Positions 7,784 through 17,279 of a DNA stretch of 64,000 bases are shown here, in pieces. Below the pieces are notes generated by a model that was given only the letters and a program-made list of their open reading frames with translations, made no database searches and was not told where the DNA came from. This DNA comes from Pontibacter kalidii (GTDB lineage Bacteria > Bacteroidota > Bacteroidia > Cytophagales > Hymenobacteraceae). The stretch covers positions 4,354,501 through 4,418,500 of the forward strand of contig NZ_CP111079.1 in NCBI RefSeq assembly GCF_026278245.1, written 5' to 3'. Both the position numbers and the translations under genes were made by a program. Numbering within the stretch: the first letter of the stretch is position 1; each line of letters opens with the position of its first letter.

Positions 7784-9772
7784 CTAAACCATTTCTGCGG
7801 CAGGCACCACTTTTACCTCGTTTTTCTTGCCGATAAGCTTGATCAGGCCCCAGAGTGTAACGGCCCCGATGACGTATACCAGCGCCCAGTGCACGCCGAA
7901 GGCAGAGAGGTTGGTGCAAACGATGTTGGCGACCAGCGCCACGGTAACAGCGTAGGGCAGCTGCGTTTTCACGTGGTCTATGTGGTTACAGCCGGAGGCA
8001 AGCGAGCTCAGGATGGTGGTGTCGGAGATAGGGGAGCAGTGGTCGCCGAAAACAGCGCCTGCCAGCACCACCGATATCACGTTATACATGATCGGCATGG
8101 TTTCCTCCATGGTAAAGCCCTGCTGCTGGCACACGTACCAGGCCGCTGGCATCATGAGCGGGTAAAGGATGGCCATGGTGCCCCAACTGGAACCGGTGGA
8201 GAAGGCGATGGCAGCCGCCAGGAAGAACGTGATCTCCGGCAGGAAGTAGGGCGATACATTGCCCGAGAGCAGCGACGTGAGGTACTCGGCGGTGTAAAGC
8301 TCCTGCGTCACGGCCGCCAGCGACCAGGCCAGCACCAGAATCAGTATGGCGGGCAGCATCGTTTTAAAACCCACCACCAGCGACTCCATCGTGGCTGTCA
8401 TGCTCATGATGCGCTGGCTCAATGTTAATGCTATCGCTACGATCACACCTCCCAGTGAGGCCCAGATCAGGGCAACGTAAGAGTTAGAATCGCCGATGGT
8501 GGCGGAGAGCTTACGGAAGAAGCCCGTGCCGGGGTCGGCCCAGATTTCGGGGCTGTAGCCGGTATAAAGCAGGCCGATGATGGTACCCCCGATGACGGTA
8601 AGCACGGGCAGCAAGGCATTGATCGCACGGGTACGCGTATCATCGATCGGCTCGAACTCGGCCATTTCCTGCTGCTGTTTCTCCTGCCCCGCCTCGTCCA
8701 GACGGGCGGCGGACACGGCTCCGGTAGTGCGCGCCCTCACTTCGGCTTTGTGCATCAAGCCGTAATCGCGGTTCATCAGAATCAGCATCAGTATAAACAC
8801 CAGCGTCAGCACCGGGTAATAGGCGTACTCCAGGGAGTGGAAAAACAATGAGTAGGCCCCCTCCTCAATGCCGAGCTTGGCGGCCGCGTCTTTAATATAG
8901 CCCAGCTCGGCGCCAATCCAGGTGGTAACGAAGGCAATGGCCGCCACGGGGGCCGCGGTGCTGTCCACGATGTAGGCCAGCTTCTCCCGGGAGATGCGGT
9001 GTTTGTCGGTCACGGGGCGCATGGTGTTGCCCACAATCAGGGTATTGGCGTAATCATCGAAGAAAATAGCGACACCCAATACCCAGGTTACCAACTGCGA
9101 GCTTTTGGCAGACCGGGCGTAGCGCGAGAGTAGTTTTACCACGCCGGCCATGCCGCCGTTCTTGGAGATAATGGCCACCATGCCTCCGATCAGCATCGAA
9201 AAGATAATAACGGAGACATGGTCACTGTCGGTGAGGGCTGTCATCAGGAAAGTATCGCCTACGGCCAGCAAGCCTGTGAATATCGATTTGAAGGACAACC
9301 CATAGATGACAAAGCCGCCCACCCAGATGCCGGCGAACAGCGCCAGGAGCACCTCGCGGAAGATAAGCGCCAGCACGATGGCAATGAGCGGCGGAAGGAT
9401 GGAAAGCCACATCGGGAACTCCCGCACGCCACGCTGCTCCTCCACATCCAGCTGGTAAAGCCGGGCGATGGTATGGGTGCCCATGTTGGCGCTCACCTGC
9501 ACCAGATCGGCCCGTTCAGGCAACGAGAATGTTGTTTCGCCCTCCATAAACTCCTTGTCCTGCAGCTCCCCGTTGATGCGCAGCGGCAGCACGCCGGTAT
9601 ACTTCATCAGGTTGCCGGCCTCGGAAACGGTGCGCAGGGTGAAAGCGGTGTCATTGATGGCCTGTAGCTGCAGTTCTTCTATTTCTTCTTTGGAAACCAG
9701 GTCTTGCGCCGATACCTGCACCGATAGCAGCACGAGCAGCAAGAGGCTCAGGAGGGGTCTGTAAAGCTTCAT
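7784..9772 (-). CDS. NhaC-family Na+/H+ antiporter with secreted N-terminal domain
   Basis: A 662-residue transporter. Residues 1-22 form a signal peptide (SLLLLVLLSVQVSAQ). Next come about 95 residues that look extracytoplasmic and contain a short beta-rich stretch (VLPLRINGEL, TTFSLPERADLVQVSA). From about residue 120 it is a polytopic NhaC-type carrier with the family segment AIFFDDYANTLIVGNTMRPV, the charged DSTAAPVAAIAF region and GDHCSPISDTTILS near the C-terminus. NhaC proteins normally begin directly with membrane helices and are about 450-500 residues, so the leader domain is an addition. Likely role: sodium extrusion. It is monocistronic, with a long gap to the next gene upstream. 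Confidence 0.88.
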   Translation of the reverse strand: MKLYRPLLSLLLLVLLSVQVSAQDLVSKEEIEELQLQAINDTAFTLRTVSEAGNLMKYTGVLPLRINGELQDKEFMEGETTFSLPERADLVQVSANMGTHTIARLYQLDVEEQRGVREFPMWLSILPPLIAIVLALIFREVLLALFAGIWVGGFVIYGLSFKSIFTGLLAVGDTFLMTALTDSDHVSVIIFSMLIGGMVAIISKNGGMAGVVKLLSRYARSAKSSQLVTWVLGVAIFFDDYANTLIVGNTMRPVTDKHRISREKLAYIVDSTAAPVAAIAFVTTWIGAELGYIKDAAAKLGIEEGAYSLFFHSLEYAYYPVLTLVFILMLILMNRDYGLMHKAEVRARTTGAVSAARLDEAGQEKQQQEMAEFEPIDDTRTRAINALLPVLTVIGGTIIGLLYTGYSPEIWADPGTGFFRKLSATIGDSNSYVALIWASLGGVIVAIALTLSQRIMSMTATMESLVVGFKTMLPAILILVLAWSLAAVTQELYTAEYLTSLLSGNVSPYFLPEITFFLAAAIAFSTGSSWGTMAILYPLMMPAAWYVCQQQGFTMEETMPIMYNVISVVLAGAVFGDHCSPISDTTILSSLASGCNHIDHVKTQLPYAVTVALVANIVCTNLSAFGVHWALVYVIGAVTLWGLIKLIGKKNEVKVVPAAEMV

Positions 9773-9958
9773 TCAGATTGTTCGCGGGTTTGTAAACTCC
9801 CTAATATAGAAAAGAATCAGGAAACGCAGAAATGTTTGTACTACGCTGCCCCAGCCGTACGCTAAAAAGAGCCCGTAGCGGCACCCTTGTACGGCGTAAA
9901 GCTTAAAGTACAGGTGTTATACTTTTAGATAGACGCTATTCCGGTGCGAGGGAATTTC

Positions 9959-10807
9959 CTACCTGGCCCGGTTCACGATAAAGACGCCCAGCAGAATCAC
10001 CACCATGCCTGCGTAATGCCACAGGTGAATGGCTTCGCCATCGAGCACGCCCCACATCAGGGCCACGACAGGTATAAGGTAGGTAGTGGAACTGGCGAAG
10101 AGGGTGGTGGAGATGTGGATGAGTTTGTTGAAAAGTATAAGCGCGATGGCAGTGCTGAACACAGCCAGTAGGGCGATGTACAGCAGCGCCTCCCAGGCTC
10201 CCGGCACATGCTGCAGCTTATATACAAAATCAGTGGTGAGCAGGTATACCAGCGCCACCGGTCCCACCGTAAGCAAGGCCAGGCTGGAAATGGCGATGGC
10301 TTTCATGCCGTGTAGGCGGTGCTTGATGATATTGGCGCTGATGCCGTAGAAGATGGTGGCCAGCACGATGTACAGACCATAGTACATGTTGTCGAGTTCG
10401 GCGTTGCCGTTGCCGGTGAAGATAAGGATAGCCGTGCCCGCAATACCGATGATGATGCCGAGCATGCGCAGCCAAGTGATGGACTGGCCGAAAAGGATGG
10501 CTCCTGCCAGTAGCGTGAAGAGGGCCGTAAGCGAGTTCAGCACGCCTGCCAGTCCGCTGGCCAGGCGCGTTTCGGCGATGGCAAACAGGAAAGCCGGAAA
10601 GAAGTTGCCCAGCAAACCGGTACCCAGCAGGAATTTCCAGCGGCTGGGCTCCACTTTGCGCAGGTTCCTGATAGCGAACGGCAGCAGCACGGCGCAGGCG
10701 ATCACCATCCGCAGGGCACCCACCTCATCAGAGGAGAAAACTACCAGCCCTTTTTTGATCAGTATAAACGAGGTGCCCCAGATAAGGGCAAGTATGGTCA
10801 CCAGCAC
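9959..10807 (-). CDS. EamA/DMT-superfamily transporter
   Basis: A ten-helix drug/metabolite transporter. Motifs: ALIWGTSFILIKKGL at the start, GLAGVLNSLTALFTLLAGAILFG, and in the second EamA half STAIALILFNKLIH and TYLIPVVALMWGVLDGE. Substrate not predictable. The start is uncertain. The GTG at 10807 is the first standard initiation codon in frame. About 20 more codons upstream (from ATT AAA TCC...) remain open until a stop and look like the usual EamA N-terminus, so an original ATG may have become ATT. The gene is preceded by a GTTAGA repeat tract and a 449-bp non-coding gap. Confidence 0.8.
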   Translation of the reverse strand: MLVTILALIWGTSFILIKKGLVVFSSDEVGALRMVIACAVLLPFAIRNLRKVEPSRWKFLLGTGLLGNFFPAFLFAIAETRLASGLAGVLNSLTALFTLLAGAILFGQSITWLRMLGIIIGIAGTAILIFTGNGNAELDNMYYGLYIVLATIFYGISANIIKHRLHGMKAIAISSLALLTVGPVALVYLLTTDFVYKLQHVPGAWEALLYIALLAVFSTAIALILFNKLIHISTTLFASSTTYLIPVVALMWGVLDGEAIHLWHYAGMVVILLGVFIVNRAR

Positions 10808-10865
10808 CCAGGCGAGTGCCGGTATGGCGGTTTCTTGTGTTGCGGGAGAAGCGGAGGATTTAATA

Positions 10866-10900
10866 GTTAGAAAGTTAGAAGGTTAAAAAGTTAGAAAGTA
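10866..10900. repeat. GTTAGA-type minisatellite
   Basis: GTTAGAAAG / TTAGAAGG / TTAAAAAG / TTAGAAAG, four imperfect 8-10 base units between the EamA gene and its upstream gap. Confidence 0.7.
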
Positions 10901-10914
10901 AGGGCAAAAGTAAA

Positions 10915-10967
10915 GAGTTGGAGCGTCAGATCTAGTTATCTGATGCCCCAACTCCTGAAATTTTTTT
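10915..10967 (+). terminator. Orphan hairpin with T-run, no plus-strand gene upstream
   Basis: Arms GAGTTGG/CCAACTC and TCAGAT/ATCTGA form one stem. Seven T follow six bases later on the plus strand. No plus-strand gene is upstream, so it is either a relic or the 3' end of an unannotated small RNA. Confidence 0.35.
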
Positions 10968-10990
10968 GATGATGTGGTAAAACGATGGGA

Positions 10991-11198
10991 GCTGCCGCAG
11001 GTGTATCGGGAGCGCAGCCTGCGGCTAAGTATAAGGCAGGTTTGCAAATGCTTCCTGCGGCAGCAGAAAAGATGCTTTAATCGCAACTTGAGTTATAAAG
11101 TATAACCAGCACCAGGCAGCCCGATCTTTGCAAAGCAAAGAGCCGAAGATTTCTGCCTTATGCTGCCACAAGTTGCGCTCCCGCTACACCTGCGGCAG
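10991..11198. repeat. Inverted pair of a dispersed 45-bp repeat
   Basis: 10991-11037 is the near reverse complement of 11154-11198. The shared core in the second orientation is TGCGCTCCCG(C/A)TACACC followed by TGCGGCAG. A third copy is at 42099-42145. The pair could form a long stem around a 116-base loop. Confidence 0.7.
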
Positions 11199-11212
11199 AA
11201 CCGTTATTCCTA

Positions 11213-11262
11213 ACTTTTTAACTCTCTAACTTTCTAACTCCCAAACTCTCTAACTCCTAAAC
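11213..11262. repeat. GTTAGA-type minisatellite, reverse orientation
   Basis: TTTAACTCTCTAACTTTCTAACTCCC and following units are the complement of the GTTAGA motif and run into the last codons of dusB. Confidence 0.7.
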
Positions 11263-12246
11263 TTCCACATAGCTCATGGTCTGGGCGATCTCATCCAGCG
11301 TGTCGTAGATTTCCTGGATGTCCTCGGACTGCACCAGCTTCATGCGCAGCGGCTTGAAGTGCGGCAGGCCACGGAAGTAATTAGTATAGTGGCGGCGCAT
11401 TTCAAAGATGCCCAGTTTGTCGCCTTTCCATTCCAGCGAATGCGTAAAGTGCTGGCGGCATACCTCCACACGCTCCTCCAGTGTTGGCCCGGCTAACAAC
11501 TCGCCTGTATTCATGTAGTGTTTGATCTCGTTGAAGATCCAAGGGTAGCCGATGCTGGCGCGGCCGATCATGATGCCATCCACACCATACTTGTTGCGGT
11601 ACTCCAGGGCCTTTTGCGGGGAATCGATATCGCCGTTTCCGAAGATGGGGATGTGCATGCGCGGGTTGTTCTTCACCTCCGCGATCAGGCTCCAGTCGGC
11701 CTCGCCCTTGTACATCTGCACGCGCGTGCGGCCGTGTATGCTCAGAGCTTTTATGCCGATGTCCTGCAGCCTTTCCGCCGTCTCCACGATATACTTGGTA
11801 TCCTCGTCCCAGCCGAGGCGGGTTTTTACGGTAACCGGCAGGTTGGTCGCCTTCACGATCTCCTCGGTCATCTTCACCATCTTGGGTACATCGCGCAGCA
11901 AAGCGGCACCTGCGCCCTTGCAGGCCACGTTCTTTACAGGGCAGCCATAGTTGATGTCGATTAGGTCCGGACCGGCCTGTGCCGACACGATGGCCGCCTC
12001 GCGCATCGACTCAATATCAGACCCGAAGATCTGGATGCCGATAGGGCGTTCGTAGTCAAAAATGTCGAGTTTTTGCACACTTTTGGCGGCATCACGTATC
12101 AAACCCTCAGAGGAGATAAACTCTGTGTACATCAGGTCGGCACCGTTGGCTTTGCATACTTTGCGGAACGGCGGATCACTTACGTCCTCCATCGGTGCCA
12201 GCAGCAACGGAAACTCCCCTAGCTCTATGTTAGCAATCTTTACCAA
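11257..12246 (-). CDS. dusB: tRNA-dihydrouridine synthase
   Basis: Flavin-dependent reduction of uridine to dihydrouridine in tRNA. It has 329 residues. The TIM-barrel starts with FPLLLAPMEDVSDPPFR. The catalytic cysteine lies in the loop NVACKGAGAALLRD, after DINYGCPVKN. HGRTR and the phosphate-binding NGDIDSP and GIMIGRASIGYPW are present. The only sensible start is a TTG at 12246, because the homologous N-terminus (VKIANIELGEFPLLLAP) begins there and no ATG or GTG is available. An AT-rich -7-like box (TAGATTTTGC) directly abuts it, which suggests a very short leader. The C-terminal helical tRNA-binding part is complete. Divergent from the CPBP protease. Confidence 0.93.
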   Translation of the reverse strand: MVKIANIELGEFPLLLAPMEDVSDPPFRKVCKANGADLMYTEFISSEGLIRDAAKSVQKLDIFDYERPIGIQIFGSDIESMREAAIVSAQAGPDLIDINYGCPVKNVACKGAGAALLRDVPKMVKMTEEIVKATNLPVTVKTRLGWDEDTKYIVETAERLQDIGIKALSIHGRTRVQMYKGEADWSLIAEVKNNPRMHIPIFGNGDIDSPQKALEYRNKYGVDGIMIGRASIGYPWIFNEIKHYMNTGELLAGPTLEERVEVCRQHFTHSLEWKGDKLGIFEMRRHYTNYFRGLPHFKPLRMKLVQSEDIQEIYDTLDEIAQTMSYVEV

Positions 12247-12264
12247 AGCAAAATCTAATTATTC

Positions 12265-12278
12265 GCGTAAATTTACGC
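12265..12278. promoter_or_regulatory. Perfect 14-bp palindrome in the dusB/CPBP divergent promoter
   Basis: GCGTAAATTTACGC is a perfect palindrome placed centrally in the 53-bp region between two divergent starts, a typical place for an operator. No binding protein can be named. Confidence 0.35.
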
Positions 12279-12299
12279 CATTAAAACCTAATTCTCCCT

Positions 12300-13265
12300 A
12301 TGAAAGGTTTCATCTCGAAGGATCTGCACCCAAGTTGGGTATTGTTACTGCTAATAGTATACATGGCAGGCGGCTATTTCGTGGCCATGTTTGTGGTGGG
12401 CATACTGTCGAACTGGATCTTCGGGATCAGCTTTATTGAACTGGCTGGCGTGGCCACCAACCCGGCCGACCACCCGCAGGGGCCGCAGGTGATGCTGCTG
12501 CTGCAGGGCGTGCTGCAGTTCTTCGCGTTCATCGTAGCGCCGCTGTTCCTGCTGCTCTCCCTCCACTACAGGCTTGGCGATTACCTGAACCAGAAACTGC
12601 CTTCCCCGTGGCTGCTCGTGCTGCTCAGCGGCCTGCTCGTTATTGCCATTATGCCTGCCAATTCGGTTATCATCAACTGGAACGCCAACATGAACTTCCC
12701 CGACTTTATGCGCCCCTTTGAGGAGTGGGCGCGGGCGCAGGAGGAGCAACTGGCCGAGCTCACCAAGCTGATCACCAGGTTTAACTCGGTGCCGGAGTTG
12801 CTGATTGGCCTGGTGGTGTTTGCCCTAATACCCGCCGTGGGGGAGGAGTTGGTTTTCCGGGGTATCGCGCAGCAACAGATTCACCGCTGGTCGGGCAACA
12901 TCCATGTGGCTATATGGATTACGGGCATTATCTTCGCGGCCATCCATGTGCAGTTCTTTGGTTTTTTGCCGCGGGCCATACTTGGAGCCCTGTTCGGATA
13001 TTTATACTTTTGGTCGGGCCGCATACTTGTGCCGATCGTGGCGCACTTTGCCAACAACGGCTTTACCGTTTTCCTGCTATACTTGCAGCAGACGCGCGCT
13101 ATTGATGCCGACATAGAGAGCACCGAGGCCATGCCCTGGTATAGTATCGCGTTATCGGTGCTGATAAGTGCCGCTATTCTATACTTCCTGTACCAGGCCT
13201 ACGGCCGTGTTCCGCAGCGCAGGCAGCGTGTGGCGGAGGCTGCAGCGGCAGAAGGCCAACTCTAA
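12300..13265 (+). CDS. CPBP-family intramembrane glutamic protease
   Basis: A 321-residue polytopic membrane protein of the CAAX-protease/bacteriocin-processing (CPBP, Abi) family. The motifs are in order: the first catalytic glutamates in PAVGEELVFRGIAQ, then FAAIHVQFFGFLPRAILGALFGYLY with the conserved His, and VAHFANNG. Eight or so hydrophobic segments are visible. The substrate is unknown. The gene runs 52 bp ahead of cdsA on the same strand and they may form one transcript. Confidence 0.88.
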   Translation: MKGFISKDLHPSWVLLLLIVYMAGGYFVAMFVVGILSNWIFGISFIELAGVATNPADHPQGPQVMLLLQGVLQFFAFIVAPLFLLLSLHYRLGDYLNQKLPSPWLLVLLSGLLVIAIMPANSVIINWNANMNFPDFMRPFEEWARAQEEQLAELTKLITRFNSVPELLIGLVVFALIPAVGEELVFRGIAQQQIHRWSGNIHVAIWITGIIFAAIHVQFFGFLPRAILGALFGYLYFWSGRILVPIVAHFANNGFTVFLLYLQQTRAIDADIESTEAMPWYSIALSVLISAAILYFLYQAYGRVPQRRQRVAEAAAAEGQL

Positions 13266-13317
13266 ACTCAACCCTAAACCCTTACACCCGTCGCCTGTTC
13301 CGGCGCAAGTCCTTTTC

Positions 13318-14145
<828 letters not shown>

Positions 14146-14248
14146 AAAAAATTTGCTGGCGGCCCTTAGGAGGTTGCAAGTATAATTCTCAACTTTGCCC
14201 CGAATCTAATTCACTGATTAATTACTCACTAATAACTTAAAAGAGTAG

Positions 14249-15529
14249 ATGATGTTATACAAAGAGCCAGCTCCGATCAAGGATAAGGAAAACCCTTTTG
14301 AATCGATGATGTCGCGTTTCAATATCGCGGCGGAGGTGCTGGGGTTGGATGAGGAAGTATACAACGTGCTGAAGTCTCCAACACGTCAGGTAATCGTGAA
14401 CATACCTGTTACGATGGACGATGGCAAGGTGCGTGTATTTGAAGGCTACCGCGTGATCCACTCCACCATTCTGGGCCCGTCCAAAGGAGGTGTGCGCTAT
14501 GCGCCGGATGTGTTCCTGGACGAGGTGAAGGCCCTGGCGGCCTGGATGACCTGGAAGTGTGCCGTGGTGGACATTCCTTACGGTGGTGCCAAAGGCGGCA
14601 TCATCTGCGATCCGTTCTCCATGTCTGCCGGTGAGATGGAGCGCTTGACAAGAGCCTATACCTCATCGTTGCAGGATATCTTCGGCCCCGACCGCGACAT
14701 TCCTGCCCCGGACATGGGTACAGGTCCGCGCGAGATGGCCTGGATGATGGACGAATACTCCAAAACGAAAGGCTCTACGGAGCATGCCGTAGTGACCGGC
14801 AAGCCATTGGTGCTGGGCGGCTCCCTGGGGCGCGTGGAGGCCACCGGCCGCGGCGTAATGGTGTCGGCCCTGGCGGCCATGGATAAGTTGGGCATGGACC
14901 CGTCTAAATCTACTGCCGCGGTGCAGGGCTTTGGAAACGTGGGTGCCTGGGCTGCCAAACTCATGGCAGAGCGTGGCGTGAAGATCCTGGGCGTTAGCGA
15001 CGTAAGCGGCGCCTACTGGAACGACAACGGCATCGATATTGAAGAAGCCATTGAGTATAAGAACGCGCACAACGGACGCCTGGAAGGCTACAAAGGAGCT
15101 GAATTGATGGATGACGCAGGCGAGTTGCTGACAGCCAAAGTGGACGTGCTGGTGCCCGCCGCCGTGGAGGACGTGATCACGATCCACAACGTAGACAAGA
15201 TCCAGGCCCGCCTGATCGTGGAGGGAGCCAACGGCCCCACTTCCTACAAGGCCGACAACATCATCAACGAGAAAGGCATTATGGTGGTACCGGACATCCT
15301 GGCGAACTCAGGTGGCGTAACCGTATCTTACTTCGAGTGGGTGCAGAACCGCATGGGCTTTAAGTGGACGCTGGACCGCGTAAACGAGCGTGCCGAGCGT
15401 ATCATGAACGAGGCCTTTGAGCGTGTTTATGCTGCTTCTCAGAAGTATAATGTGCCGATGCGCATCGCTGCCTACATCGTGGCCATCGATAAAGTAGCCA
15501 TGACGTACAAGTACCGTGGCGGCTTCTAA
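14249..15529 (+). CDS. Glutamate dehydrogenase-type amino-acid dehydrogenase
   Basis: Interconverts glutamate and 2-oxoglutarate plus ammonium. It has 426 residues and the hexameric GluDH signature. Landmarks are GPSKGGVRYAPDV, KCAVVDIPYGGAKGGI with the catalytic Lys, GPDRDIPAPDMGT, the Rossmann motif VQGFGNVGAWAA, and VEGANGPT near the C-terminus. The N-terminus begins ATG ATG; either Met may be used. It resembles NAD-linked GudB/RocG-type enzymes in length, but cofactor preference is not shown by what I can read. A hairpin (15579-15610) follows. This is the second dehydrogenase of the superfamily in the window. Confidence 0.92.
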   Translation: MMLYKEPAPIKDKENPFESMMSRFNIAAEVLGLDEEVYNVLKSPTRQVIVNIPVTMDDGKVRVFEGYRVIHSTILGPSKGGVRYAPDVFLDEVKALAAWMTWKCAVVDIPYGGAKGGIICDPFSMSAGEMERLTRAYTSSLQDIFGPDRDIPAPDMGTGPREMAWMMDEYSKTKGSTEHAVVTGKPLVLGGSLGRVEATGRGVMVSALAAMDKLGMDPSKSTAAVQGFGNVGAWAAKLMAERGVKILGVSDVSGAYWNDNGIDIEEAIEYKNAHNGRLEGYKGAELMDDAGELLTAKVDVLVPAAVEDVITIHNVDKIQARLIVEGANGPTSYKADNIINEKGIMVVPDILANSGGVTVSYFEWVQNRMGFKWTLDRVNERAERIMNEAFERVYAASQKYNVPMRIAAYIVAIDKVAMTYKYRGGF

Positions 15530-15578
15530 AAGATTTTTTAGAGGAATAACCGAAAGTTTATATAATTTTGAAGCAGGT

Positions 15579-15610
15579 AATAGCCCATCCACGTAACTGG
15601 ATGGGCTATT
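15579..15610. terminator. Strong hairpin between gdh and psd
   Basis: AATAGCCCATCC and GGATGGGCTATT form a perfect 12-bp stem with an 8-base loop. There is no long T-run. It may be the gdh terminator or lie in the psd leader. Confidence 0.6.
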
Positions 15611-15647
15611 ATGAGTTATATAGTACCTGCGGCAAACATAAAAACGG

Positions 15648-16331
15648 ATGAAAATTCACAAGGAAGGACGGAAGATATTATTTTTTACATTACTCACACT
15701 TGTAGCGCTCAACGTGCTGCTCTACATTTTTAATGCCGGGAACGATACCTTTAACAAAATCTTCTCGGCTGTGTCGGCCGTTCTTTTCCTGCTGATCCTG
15801 CAGTTCTTCCGTAGCCCTTACCGCACGCTGCTGTTGCACGAAGACCTGATCATTGCCCCGGCCGACGGCAAGGTGGTGGTGATAGAGGAAGTGGAGGAGC
15901 CGGAGTATTTCCAGGACAAGCGCAAGCAGATCTCCATTTTTATGTCGCCGATAAACGTGCACATCACGCGTAACCCGGTTTCCGGCATCGTAAAGTATTT
16001 CAAGTACCACCCGGGTAACTACTTTGTGGCCTGGCATCCGAAATCGAGCACGCAGAACGAGCGTACCACCGTGGTGGTGGAGTCGACCGCTGGCCCGGAG
16101 GTGCTTTTCCGGCAGATTGCCGGAGCCATGGCGCGCCGCATTGTGTGGTATGTAAACGAGGGCGATGAGGTTAGCCAGGGTGAGGAGTTCGGCTTCATCA
16201 AATTCGGCTCGCGCGTGGATATCTTCGTGCCGCTGGACACGGAAATCAAAGCCGAGCTAGGCCAGAAGACGAAGGGCGGCCAAACCGTCATTGCCCAGCT
16301 GAAAACGCCGCCACCAACGCTGTTCGGGTAA
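15648..16331 (+). CDS. psd: Phosphatidylserine decarboxylase, short form
   Basis: Decarboxylates phosphatidylserine to phosphatidylethanolamine using a pyruvoyl group made by self-cleavage. It has 227 residues, matching the short Psd form. Two N-terminal membrane helices (about residues 9-28 and 38-52) precede LIIAPADGKVVVIEE, the conserved FMSPINVHITRNPVSG, and the C-terminal self-cleavage site at KFGSRVDIFVP, where Gly-Ser is the expected processing pair. Separated from gdh by a hairpin and followed by a strong terminator. Works with cdsA upstream in phospholipid synthesis. Confidence 0.93.
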   Translation: MKIHKEGRKILFFTLLTLVALNVLLYIFNAGNDTFNKIFSAVSAVLFLLILQFFRSPYRTLLLHEDLIIAPADGKVVVIEEVEEPEYFQDKRKQISIFMSPINVHITRNPVSGIVKYFKYHPGNYFVAWHPKSSTQNERTTVVVESTAGPEVLFRQIAGAMARRIVWYVNEGDEVSQGEEFGFIKFGSRVDIFVPLDTEIKAELGQKTKGGQTVIAQLKTPPPTLFG

Positions 16332-16366
16332 GCTTACGGGCGTATCACGTAGCACGTATCAAGACG

Positions 16367-16407
16367 AAAAAAAGCCGCTGCAATTTATACTTGCAGCGGC
16401 TTTTTTA
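16367..16407 (+). terminator. Terminator after psd
   Basis: The stem AAAAAAGCCGCTGCAA / TTGCAGCGGCTTTTTT around a 7-base loop is a textbook intrinsic terminator. Confidence 0.85.
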
Positions 16408-16690
16408 TTTGTCAGAATCAGGATTTTCAGGATCTATGCGTTGCCCCATAAATACCATATGTTTAGCAATAGCGTGACTTGTGGCTATAACTGCTGCAGT
16501 TTGCAACTGCTTTGCTTTAAAAAAGCAAAGGGCCAAGGTCTTAGCTATACGTTATACTTTAGCTAAGGCCCGTAGAGTATGAATCTGCGGAAGTATACTT
16601 TTCTGCCCGCTCAGCAAGCGAGTCGCAAACTTGGAGCATACAACGCCATGATTTCAAAAGTCGTGACACTTGATACGTGCTACGCAAAAA
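16408..16690. repeat. Non-coding gap with three consecutive palindromes
   Basis: No gene. From 16496 to 16571 three stems follow each other: GCAGTT-TGC-AACTGC, CTTTGCTTT-AAA-AAAGCAAAG, and GGGCC...GGCCC with inner TAGCTA/AGCTA arms. The first belongs to a GTTGCAAAC family also seen at 37244, 37270 and 42086. The region separates convergent psd and msrC. Confidence 0.6.
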
Positions 16691-17173
16691 CTAGTACCAG
16701 CTCTCCACCAGCTTCATCAGCTGCTCCAGGTACTGCTGGTCCACCTCGTCGAAGTCGTTGAGTTTGTCGCTGTCCACATCCAGCACTAGTTTCACTTCGC
16801 CATCTTTTATAGCCGGCAACACAATTTCTGATTTAGAGTCGCTGCTGCAGGCAATATGCCCTGGAAAAGCCTCCACGTCCGGAACCAGTATGGTTCTTTG
16901 CTGCGTGTAGCAGGCGCCGCAAACGCCCTTGTGGTACGGGATGCGGGTGCAGGCAATCGGTCCCTGGAACGGCCCCAGCACCAGCTGCCCCTCTTTGTTG
17001 AAGTATACGCCTACCCAGAAGAAGCCCATGCCTTGGCGCAGCGCGGCCACCAGATTAGAAATATTAGCAATCAAATCCGTTTCGCCGGTGGTTAAAGCCT
17101 CTATCTGCGGGAGCAGCGCTTTATACTTTTCTTCTTTGCTGAGGTGTGTATCTATAATTAAGGATTCGGCCAT
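16691..17173 (-). CDS. msrC: GAF-domain free methionine-(R)-sulfoxide reductase
   Basis: Reduces free L-methionine-(R)-sulfoxide, part of oxidative-damage repair in the cytoplasm. It has 160 residues in one GAF domain. The three cysteines of the fRMsr active site are present: Cys75 in PIACTRIP, Cys85 in KGVCGACY and Cys109 in GHIACSSDS, matching the E. coli pattern 84/94/118. The fold landmarks FFWVGVYF and SEIVLPAI are also there. Monocistronic, 106 bp from the ribD stop on the same strand, and convergent with psd. Confidence 0.93.
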   Translation of the reverse strand: MAESLIIDTHLSKEEKYKALLPQIEALTTGETDLIANISNLVAALRQGMGFFWVGVYFNKEGQLVLGPFQGPIACTRIPYHKGVCGACYTQQRTILVPDVEAFPGHIACSSDSKSEIVLPAIKDGEVKLVLDVDSDKLNDFDEVDQQYLEQLMKLVESWY

Positions 17174-17279
17174 GGGTTAATTTTGAATGAGTGATTGAGT
17201 GAATTTTTAATGGGATAAAGCGCTAATTGTTCATGATGAAGTATAGCAGTACTAATAACAAATAACTATCAACGAATAA

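Larger units (their letters stand above)
10808..11256. other. Non-coding gap made of repeats and hairpins
   Basis: No convincing gene. It holds a GTTAGA minisatellite (10866-10900), a hairpin with a plus-strand T-run (10915-10967), two inverted copies of a 45-bp repeat (10991-11037 and 11154-11198), and a second GTTAGA tract in the opposite orientation (11213-11262). Confidence 0.7.
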
